Shown: piece after piece, positions 1 through 6,075 of the stretch
Layout of the letters: each line of letters begins with the position of its first letter
Position numbering within the stretch: the stretch's first letter is position 1
Assembly: GCA_943326315.2 (NCBI GenBank)
Contig: CALPSU020000154.1
Span: forward strand, 1-6,280
Direction of reading: 5' to 3'
DNA length: 6,280 nucleotides
From: Chryseobacterium gleum
GTDB taxonomy: Bacteria; Bacteroidota; Bacteroidia; Flavobacteriales_D; Crocinitomicaceae
Made by a program: the position numbers and the translations under genes
Notes under the pieces: model-generated
Databases searched by the model: none
The model's input: the letters and a program-made list of their open reading frames with translations, nothing else
What the model was told of the DNA's origin: nothing

Positions 1-1674
1 ACCGATACAAGTTATTATTCAGATGATTCTACCCATTCGGTTGATTTAAGTGAATCGCATAAAATTAATTTCAGTGTATTTTCTCAAATAGATTCGTTAA
101 CAACATTAGAAATAAAACCTAAAATAAACGTTAGCTCGGGAAATTTAACGACAATTAATATGTCGAACTATCTAAATGAAAACGAACTGCTTTCAAGGAA
201 TAGTATTATTAAAAACACTACAAATTCAACAGGAATCTCTCTGGATAATGATGCGACATTCATTCGAAAGTTTATGAAACCCAAAAGGCAGTTCAGTGTC
301 AATTATGATTTATCTTCTTCAAAAGGGAATTCAACAGGAACACTTCAAACAAACAATACGTTTATTGCTGTGAATGGTGTAAATGATACAATTCAACAAG
401 AAAAAGTAAACACGACACAAGCTCAAACGCATATCGGAACGTTTACATATACAGAGCCACTTTTCAAAAAAATGAAATTGGAATTTGAATATTTAGTAGA
501 ATATGGACTTTCTTCGCAAGATAAAGAAACGAAAAATGGTGTAAATGGGGTTTATTCAATTATCAATACAGCGCTTACCAATAACTTTGAAAACACTAGA
601 AAACAAAATCGTTTTGGCACAAGTTTGATTTTTGAGTCGAGAACACAAACGATTTCGGGAGGATTAAGAGTGAGAAATGTCGATATTGATAATCATAACA
701 TTACCACTGAAACAACGATTCACCAAAACATCTCTAATTTCTTACCAAAGTTTACGTATATGTATAAACCGAGTCAGAGTAAGAAAATCAGTTTCAATTA
801 TATTACTAAATCTAGTCAGCCTGCTATTAATGATTTACAGTTGGTTCAAAACAATACCAATCCGAATAAAATTGTAATTGGAAATCCAGATTTAAAACCG
901 AATTACGAGCACAATTTAAACATCAATCTTAACAGTTGGTCGGCACTTTCAGGAAAATATGTTTGGGCAGCATTTAATTCTACTTTAACCAATAATGCAT
1001 TTGCCACTTCGACAATGTATGATCAATACGGAAGAACGATTGCGCAAACAGTAAATGTGGATGGAAATGTATCTTCCTCCCTAAATACTAGTGCAGGATT
1101 TCCTTTCTTCAATAAACGATTTGAAATTTCACCAGGAGTAAATGCAAGTTATTCGAAGTACTCAAATTTGGTGAATAGTAATAGAAATACTACTACTAAT
1201 CAAGCGATTACAACTGAATTAGAGTTTGAGCTAAAACTGGATTCACTTCAAATTACTTTGGGTGGAAAATATACGTATAACGAACCTAAAAATTCAATCA
1301 GTACGATTACCACAAACCCCTATTCGATTAAAGTGTATTCAGCAGATGTAACCTGGACATTGCCGCGAAAATTCAAGATTGTAACGGATGCAACTTATAC
1401 GATGAATGGACAAAGAGCAAATGGGTATAATATCAATTATTTTGTCTGGAATGCTGCAATTAGTAGAACATTTACAAAGACGGATAATTTAATTGTTTCA
1501 TTAGCTGGAAATGATATTTTAAATCAAAACATTTCAGCTTTGAGAACAGTAAATGGAAACATTACTACTGATAATCGAACAAAAATTATTTCTCGATATT
1601 TTCTTTTGAAGTTGGTGTATAAATTCAACAACAATAAAACAAAAGAAGAAGACGCAAAAGGAGGATGGCATTAA
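1..1674 (+). CDS. TonB-dependent-receptor-like outer membrane beta-barrel protein, copy 1 (5' truncated by window edge)
   Basis: The frame is open from base 1, so the gene starts outside the window and the ATG at 160 is internal. The visible 557 residues align end to end with residues 361-918 of the complete copy at 2498-5254, so about 360 N-terminal residues (signal peptide, carboxypeptidase-regulatory-like domain, plug) are missing here. What remains is most of a beta-barrel of the OMP_b-brl_3 type. It has alternating polar/aromatic strands, Asn/Ser/Thr-rich loops, a GNPDLKP motif, and a conserved C-terminal part containing TYTMNG, RANGYNINY and GNDILNQNIS. The last predicted strand ends in Phe (residue 542 of the visible part) and is followed by a 15-residue polar tail ending GGWH. 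The expected location is the outer membrane, with TonB-type substrate uptake or binding as a family-level guess; the ligand is unknown. The GLPGLI gene follows immediately. The beta-barrel family assignment is firm; a transport role is inference. Confidence 0.9.
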   Translation, partial: TDTSYYSDDSTHSVDLSESHKINFSVFSQIDSLTTLEIKPKINVSSGNLTTINMSNYLNENELLSRNSIIKNTTNSTGISLDNDATFIRKFMKPKRQFSVNYDLSSSKGNSTGTLQTNNTFIAVNGVNDTIQQEKVNTTQAQTHIGTFTYTEPLFKKMKLEFEYLVEYGLSSQDKETKNGVNGVYSIINTALTNNFENTRKQNRFGTSLIFESRTQTISGGLRVRNVDIDNHNITTETTIHQNISNFLPKFTYMYKPSQSKKISFNYITKSSQPAINDLQLVQNNTNPNKIVIGNPDLKPNYEHNLNINLNSWSALSGKYVWAAFNSTLTNNAFATSTMYDQYGRTIAQTVNVDGNVSSSLNTSAGFPFFNKRFEISPGVNASYSKYSNLVNSNRNTTTNQAITTELEFELKLDSLQITLGGKYTYNEPKNSISTITTNPYSIKVYSADVTWTLPRKFKIVTDATYTMNGQRANGYNINYFVWNAAISRTFTKTDNLIVSLAGNDILNQNISALRTVNGNITTDNRTKIISRYFLLKLVYKFNNNKTKEEDAKGGWH

Positions 1675-1685
1675 ATTTAAGTAAG

Positions 1686-2402
1686 ATGAAGAAATTATTT
1701 ACAATCGGCTTTTCTATAATCTGTTCTTTCATTGGTTTTTCACAAATTAATGCTGGAAAAATAGTATTCGAGCGAAGAACAAATCTTGAAAAACAAATTA
1801 TTGACGGAAGAATGAAAAATCAAGTCAATGAGAACAACAAGATTAGGGTTGAACTTTTTGATTTATATTTCAATGATACGTGTTCTATTTTTAAACCCAT
1901 ATTATCAGATGAAGCCGATCCATTGAGTTGGGCGACAAGTAAGAACACGATTTTACAAAACTTTAAAACCAATCAAAAAATCTATCAGTTGAGTACGGCA
2001 GGTCAGCAGGTTTTTGTGAAAGATGTCAATAAAATCAGAAACTGGAAAATAACAGAAAGCAAAAGAATAATTGCAAATTACGATTGTTACAAAGCGATTT
2101 GGCAAAAAAAAGATAGTACCCGAATCTATGCGTGGTTTTCTGTGGATATCGTTCCAACTGTTGGTCCAGAGGGTTTCGACGGTCTGCCTGGAGCAATATT
2201 AGGATTAGCGACAGAAGATGGTGGAATTATTTATTTTGCGAAATCAGTAGAATTAATTGTCCCGAAGAAAGAAATTTTTAAAGTCGATACAGGAAGAAAA
2301 GATGTTTATTCAATGGATGAATTAAAATCAAAAATTGAAAAAGAGTTTGGAGATTCTCCCCGAGGAAAAAGAATGTTTAACGATTTATTTCGTTGGATGT
2401 GA
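1686..2402 (+). CDS. GLPGLI family protein, copy A
   Basis: A 238-residue secreted protein of unknown function. The family signature is GLPGAILGL at residues 166-174, preceded by VGPEGF and followed by EDGG. Upstream is a WKITESKRIIANY block with Cys134 and then KAIW. Cys134 is the only Cys shared with copy B; Cys66 is unique to A. I chose the ATG at 1686 because it gives a compact signal peptide (MKK, then a hydrophobic stretch to about residue 18, FSQ cleavage region) and matches the MKK start of copy B. An in-frame ATG at 1665 would add seven residues and overlap the receptor stop by 10 bases; it cannot be excluded. The gene starts 11 bases after the receptor stop with no promoter visible, so co-transcription is expected. 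Export to the periplasm or cell surface is inferred from the signal peptide. The protein ends in RWM. Confidence 0.9.
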   Translation: MKKLFTIGFSIICSFIGFSQINAGKIVFERRTNLEKQIIDGRMKNQVNENNKIRVELFDLYFNDTCSIFKPILSDEADPLSWATSKNTILQNFKTNQKIYQLSTAGQQVFVKDVNKIRNWKITESKRIIANYDCYKAIWQKKDSTRIYAWFSVDIVPTVGPEGFDGLPGAILGLATEDGGIIYFAKSVELIVPKKEIFKVDTGRKDVYSMDELKSKIEKEFGDSPRGKRMFNDLFRWM

Positions 2403-2404
2403 GA

Positions 2405-2439
2405 TTAGCTCTTAGAAATTAGTTATTAGCATTTAGATA
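2405..2439 (+). repeat. Five-unit TTAGNNN heptamer array after GLPGLI copy A
   Basis: TTAG occurs at 2405, 2412, 2419, 2426 and 2433, exactly seven bases apart, beginning two bases after the TGA stop. The spacer triplets are CTC, AAA, TTA, CAT and ATA. No sixth unit exists on either side. The same structure, at the same distance from the stop, follows GLPGLI copy B at 5975. TTAG contains TAG on the plus strand and TAA on the minus strand, so any three consecutive units close all six frames. It forms no hairpin, because the complement CTAA is absent from the array. Function is unknown. Confidence 0.85.
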
Positions 2440-2445
2440 AAAAAA

Positions 2446-2478
2446 CTGTAACTATGTCTGATTTTTCTATTATACTTG
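2446..2478 (+). promoter_or_regulatory. Candidate Bacteroidota promoter for module 2
   Basis: TATACTTG at 2471-2478 matches the Flavobacterium -7 consensus TAnnTTTG at all but one fixed position. It lies 19 bases before the ATG at 2498, which would give a leader of roughly 13-15 bases. The -33 element is poor: CTG at 2446-2448, 22 bases upstream, is one base off the expected TTG. The gap is only 95 bases and partly occupied by the TTAG array, so this is the best candidate available, but the match is modest and read-through from module 1 is also possible. Confidence 0.4.
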
Positions 2479-2497
2479 CAACATCAAAATAACATAA

Positions 2498-5254
2498 ATG
2501 AATAAACTACTCCTAAACTTAGTATGCCTAATTCTTCTGTTTGCTCCTTGTATTGTACATTCTCAAAACATGAATATTACTGGAAACGTTTATGATTCAA
2601 CGGGAGTAAAGCCGCTTTCTAATTCAGTAGTAATGGCTGTTAGAGTTAAAGACTCCTTGTTATTAGGGTTTTCTCACACCGATCTCGAAGGAAAATTTTC
2701 ACTGAATAATTTTCGACTAGATACATTTTCACTCGTAATTACTTTTCCAAAATGTGACGATAGAACTTATTTAATATTTGGTCATTCTAATAATTATGAA
2801 ATAAATATTCCAAATATTCGACTTCAACCAGAATCCCAAGAATTAGAAGCTGTCATTATTTATGCAAATAAAAATCCAATCTTTTACAAAGGAGATACTT
2901 TGGTTTATGTAGCAGATTCATTTAAGGTAGCAGAGAATGCCGTAGTAGAAGATTTATTGAGAAAATTACCAGGAATCCGTATTGAAAAGGATGGTAAAAT
3001 TAAATCGCAGGGGAAATCAATTGAGAAAGTATTTGTTGATGGAGATGAATTTTTCGGAGGAGATGTAACAGTTGCAACAAAAAATTTAGCAGCTAATGGA
3101 GTAGAATCTGTAGAAGTTTATGCGAAAAAAAATGAAAATGCTGCTGAAGGGGAAGAAGAAACGATTCAAGTAATGAATTTGAAGCTAAAAGAAGAAGCTA
3201 AAAAAGGTTATTTTGGTAAAACATCTTTAGCCTCAGATTTTACCAATTATTACCAAGGCGAACTTTTAGTAAATAAATTCAGCGGAACACAAAAAATTTC
3301 AGTTTATGCTTTAGGATCAAATACTCCAAAATCTTCCTTTGGCTGGAGTGATGAAAATAAATTTGGTTTAGATAATGAAGATGTTTTTATGATTGATGAC
3401 GATGGGAATTATTCTATGACAAGAATTGAAACACCTGGAATTCCTCAAACATTTAAATCAGGAATTTATTTTTCAGATAAAATAGGGAAAAAGAAAAATA
3501 CGAAGTTTCGATTAAACTATGGGTATTCAGAATCAAGAAGAAATTCTTTTTCAAAAAGTCGTTCTCAATATTTTTTAACAGATACTACTTATTTTTTAGA
3601 TGATACTTCGCATGTTTCAGAATTAAAGAAATCAAATAGTTTAAATTTTTCCTTCGAAGCAAAACTAGACTCATTAACAACCTTAACTATAAGTCCTAAG
3701 TTTTTATACAATACAACCAACGAAGAAAACTCAGAAGTTTCAAAATTTTTAACTCTTGATGAAAAATTAACTAGAAATAACTCCGTTTTAAAAACAAACG
3801 ATTCAAAAGGTATTTCACTTGAAAATGATTTGCGATTAGTAAGAAACTTTAAAAAACCTAAAAGGGAATTAAATTTTAACTACTATTTCTCTGGAAAGAA
3901 AAGTGAGAATAATGGTAAATTTCTTTCACAAAATATTTATAATGATAATTCAAACACCAATGATACCATTGATCAGGCTAAAATCAATAATTCAAATTCA
4001 CAAGATCACAATGTAACTTTAAAATATATTGAGCCATTAACTAAAAAAGTAAATCTAGAATTAGATTATTTGTTAGAGTATAATTTATCTGACCAGAATA
4101 AGGAAACAAAAAACAACGTAGATGGACTATATAGCCAGTTAAATTCTTTATATTCAAATGATTTCACGAACCAACGCAAGCAGAATCGAGTAGGAGCGTC
4201 ATTAATTTATAGAATCAAAAAATACACGATTTCTGGTGGGGCGAAAATTAGAAATATTGACATTCTAAATCATAATCTTATTTCAGGTTCTACTATTCAT
4301 CAAAATGTGAATTCGTTTTTACCTAGAGCAGCTTTTGTTTATAATCCTTCTAATAACAAACGTATTTCTTTAAGATATTCTACGAAAACCGATCAGCCAG
4401 CTATCAATTTTCTTCAACCTATAAATGACAATACCAATCCTAACAATATTAGAATTGGAAATCCAACGTTGAAACCTTCTTTTACTCATACTTTTAATAT
4501 GAATTCTAATGTTTGGCAATCACTGTCTAATAGATATTTTTATACTGGATTTACTGGTAACTTAACGAATAATGCTTTTGTTAGTTCAACTATTTATGAC
4601 CCACTTATAATTGGTCGAATGGTAACGCAGACTATCAATACAAATGGCAATTTAAACGGCAATTTTTATCTGGGGGCAGGAGTTCCTATTTATAAAAAAA
4701 TTCTTGCAATAAATTCAAATTTAAATGGAAATTATTCCAGTTTAAAGAGTTATATCAATAATGAAAAAAACACAACAATTAACAAATCAATTACTGGTTC
4801 ACTTAGTTTGGACTTCACTAAAGATTCGTTGAAATTTTCTATTTCTACAGAACAAAGCTATATTAGCCCATACAGCTCGATAAGCACCGTTTCGAACAAA
4901 CCCTATACAACCTCTTCCTATTCATCTAGTCTGACTTGGACACTTCCTTGGAAGATGAAAATTATTTCGGATGCAACGTATACTATGAATGGAAATAGAG
5001 CAAATGGTTATAATATCAATTATTTAATTTGGAATGCTGAAATAAATAGATCTTTTTTAAAAACAGATAATTTGATTTTAAGTATCATTGGTAATGATAT
5101 TTTAAATCAAAACATTTCAGCAAATAGATCAGTCAACTCAAATGTCATTACAGATAATAAAACGAAAATTATATCTAGATATTTTTTAGTTAAATTGACC
5201 TTGAAATTTAATAATAACAAAACTAAAGAGAGTGACGATGAAGAAGGATGGTAA
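2498..5254 (+). CDS. TonB-dependent-receptor-like outer membrane beta-barrel protein, copy 2 (complete)
   Basis: A complete 918-residue outer membrane protein. Residues 1-22 form a signal peptide (MNK, hydrophobic core, cleavage near HSQ). Residues about 25-110 form a carboxypeptidase-regulatory-like beta-sandwich (NITGNVYDSTG, TDLEGKFSL). Residues about 116-235 are a plug-like domain with the usual landmarks LRKLPGI (154-160), VFVDGDEFFGGD (178-189) and KLKEEAKKGYFGK (229-241). From about 240 to Phe904 is the barrel, with GNPTLKP and the conserved block TYTMNG, RANGYNINY, GNDILNQNIS. A 14-residue charged tail ending EEGW follows Phe904. An acidic stretch with IDDDGNY at 299-305 could bind a cation. 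I see no clear TonB box, which is usual for this family. The start is the ATG after the A-rich leader AAAATAACATAA, with no Shine-Dalgarno. The gene overlaps GLPGLI copy B by 17 bases. Substrate unknown. Confidence 0.93.
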   Translation: MNKLLLNLVCLILLFAPCIVHSQNMNITGNVYDSTGVKPLSNSVVMAVRVKDSLLLGFSHTDLEGKFSLNNFRLDTFSLVITFPKCDDRTYLIFGHSNNYEINIPNIRLQPESQELEAVIIYANKNPIFYKGDTLVYVADSFKVAENAVVEDLLRKLPGIRIEKDGKIKSQGKSIEKVFVDGDEFFGGDVTVATKNLAANGVESVEVYAKKNENAAEGEEETIQVMNLKLKEEAKKGYFGKTSLASDFTNYYQGELLVNKFSGTQKISVYALGSNTPKSSFGWSDENKFGLDNEDVFMIDDDGNYSMTRIETPGIPQTFKSGIYFSDKIGKKKNTKFRLNYGYSESRRNSFSKSRSQYFLTDTTYFLDDTSHVSELKKSNSLNFSFEAKLDSLTTLTISPKFLYNTTNEENSEVSKFLTLDEKLTRNNSVLKTNDSKGISLENDLRLVRNFKKPKRELNFNYYFSGKKSENNGKFLSQNIYNDNSNTNDTIDQAKINNSNSQDHNVTLKYIEPLTKKVNLELDYLLEYNLSDQNKETKNNVDGLYSQLNSLYSNDFTNQRKQNRVGASLIYRIKKYTISGGAKIRNIDILNHNLISGSTIHQNVNSFLPRAAFVYNPSNNKRISLRYSTKTDQPAINFLQPINDNTNPNNIRIGNPTLKPSFTHTFNMNSNVWQSLSNRYFYTGFTGNLTNNAFVSSTIYDPLIIGRMVTQTINTNGNLNGNFYLGAGVPIYKKILAINSNLNGNYSSLKSYINNEKNTTINKSITGSLSLDFTKDSLKFSISTEQSYISPYSSISTVSNKPYTTSSYSSSLTWTLPWKMKIISDATYTMNGNRANGYNINYLIWNAEINRSFLKTDNLILSIIGNDILNQNISANRSVNSNVITDNKTKIISRYFLVKLTLKFNNNKTKESDDEEGW

Positions 5255-5972
5255 ACTTGGATTAATAATTATTTTCTTTTTAACGATTCAATTTCATTCG
5301 ATTGGGCAATATCAAAGTGGAAAAATAATTTTTGAAAGAAAAACGAATTTGGAGAAAAAATTCAAAGGTGTTGATGATGAGTGGATGAAAGAATTTTTGG
5401 CGATTAATAAATATAAAACAGATCTTTTTGAATTATATTTTACAGATTCTACATCTTTATTCAAACCTGTTGATAGTGATCTTCAAGAAGAGTATAGTTG
5501 GACAACAATTAAAAATACTGTTTTGCTAAACTTTAAAAAAGATGAAAAATTATCGAAGATTACGATTTATGGTCAAGATATGTATGTAAAAAATTCGACA
5601 CAACCTAAAATTTGGAAAATCACAGACAGTAAAAGAATGATCGGTAATTATGTATGTACAAAAGCTGTTTGGGAAAATAGTGATACGTCTAAAATTTATG
5701 TTTGGTTTTCGAATGAAATTTTACCTTCTGTAGGACCAGAAAGTTTTTATGGACTCCCAGGAACGATTTTAGGTGTTGCATCAGAAGATGGCGGAGTGGT
5801 CTATTTTGCCAAATCAGTTGAATTAATTCCAAATGTAGAGGAAAAAATCAAATTAGATTTAAAAAAGAAAAAGGTAATGACTTCTGACGAATTTAAATCC
5901 AAAATGAAAGAATCTATTGGTGACTCAAAATTTGAAAAGAAATTTTTGTCTGATTTATTTACGTGGATGTGA
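5238..5972 (+). CDS. GLPGLI family protein, copy B
   Basis: A 244-residue paralogue of the protein at 1686-2402, about half identical by eye. Shared blocks are GKI(I/V)FER(K/R)TNLEK near the mature N-terminus, WKIT(D/E)SKR, NYxCxKA with Cys140, IYxWFS, VGPE, the signature GLPGTILGV at 172-180, EDGG, YFAKSVELI, and the end DLFxWM. The start is taken at ATG 5238, which gives MKK plus a hydrophobic signal peptide (core about residues 8-18). A GTG two codons upstream (5232) is in frame but less likely. The start lies inside the receptor gene, 17 bases before the end of its stop codon, so translational coupling is plausible. Exported, function unknown. Divergence from copy A is greatest just after GKIIFER and in the Lys/Glu-rich segment after VELI. 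Confidence 0.92.
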   Translation: MKKDGKLGLIIIFFLTIQFHSIGQYQSGKIIFERKTNLEKKFKGVDDEWMKEFLAINKYKTDLFELYFTDSTSLFKPVDSDLQEEYSWTTIKNTVLLNFKKDEKLSKITIYGQDMYVKNSTQPKIWKITDSKRMIGNYVCTKAVWENSDTSKIYVWFSNEILPSVGPESFYGLPGTILGVASEDGGVVYFAKSVELIPNVEEKIKLDLKKKKVMTSDEFKSKMKESIGDSKFEKKFLSDLFTWM

Positions 5973-5974
5973 GA

Positions 5975-6009
5975 TTAGCTGTTAGTTTTTAGGAATTAGT
6001 TGTTAGGCT
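5975..6009 (+). repeat. Five-unit TTAGNNN heptamer array after GLPGLI copy B
   Basis: TTAG occurs at 5975, 5982, 5989, 5996 and 6003, exactly seven bases apart, starting two bases after the TGA stop as in the first array. The spacer triplets are CTG, TTT, GAA, TTG and GCT. Apart from the first triplet these hardly resemble those of the array at 2405-2439 (CTC, AAA, TTA, CAT, ATA), while all TTAG cores are kept. The downstream neighbour is convergent, so this array cannot be a promoter element for a following plus-strand gene. Confidence 0.85.
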
Positions 6010-6024
6010 GTGTTTAATAAATAT

Positions 6025-6064
6025 TTCCTTCACATTGAAATGAATTAAATTCAATGTGAAGGAA
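6025..6064. terminator. Hairpin terminator between convergent genes
   Basis: A perfect 15-bp inverted repeat: TTCCTTCACATTGAA at 6025-6039 pairs with TTCAATGTGAAGGAA at 6050-6064 around a 10-base AT-rich loop. It lies between the end of GLPGLI copy B and the end of the minus-strand NifU-family gene (stop at 6076), the normal place for a shared bidirectional terminator. Neither side has a long uninterrupted T-tract: the plus side continues TTATCAATGATTTATT and the minus side ATATTTATTAAAC. Termination efficiency is therefore uncertain, but a 3'-end hairpin role fits well. Confidence 0.75.
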
Positions 6065-6075
6065 TTATCAATGAT

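Larger units (their letters stand above)
1..6009 (+). repeat. Diverged tandem duplication of receptor + GLPGLI + TTAG array
   Basis: The segment 1-2439 corresponds element for element to 3578-6009: receptor C-terminal 557/558 residues, adjacent or overlapping GLPGLI gene, TGA, two bases, five TTAG heptamers. The two receptor parts differ in length by a single residue over this span. The second unit begins near 2498; the first begins left of the window. Identity is about half at protein level by eye and uneven along the length, so this is an old duplication rather than a recent amplification. Confidence 0.85.

Noticed and set aside
160..162. ATG as start of the first receptor gene
   Set aside because: The frame is open upstream to base 1, and that translation (TDTSYYSDDSTHSVD...) aligns with residues 361 onward of the complete copy. 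The gene is cut by the window edge.
677..877. Small plus-strand ORF of 66 codons in another frame inside receptor copy 1
   Set aside because: It lies wholly within a well-supported coding region, shows no recognisable domain, and is best explained as a chance open frame.
1659..1664. AGGAGG resembling a Shine-Dalgarno site before GLPGLI copy A
   Set aside because: It abuts the ATG at 1665 with no spacing and is 21 bases from the ATG at 1686, too near or too far. It is explained by coding for the Gly-Gly of the receptor tail, and Bacteroidota rarely use such sites.
2405..2439. CRISPR array or transposon end
   Set aside because: Units are 7 bases with 3-base variable parts, far below CRISPR repeat and spacer sizes. 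No inverted ends, target-site duplication or transposase gene are present.
2439..2467. A-run/T-run terminator hairpin after module 1
   Set aside because: Only short A and T runs could pair, with no GC-containing stem, so it is not a convincing terminator.
5232..5234. GTG as start of GLPGLI copy B
   Set aside because: The ATG two codons downstream gives the typical MKK signal-peptide start seen in copy A; GTG adds only Met-Thr.
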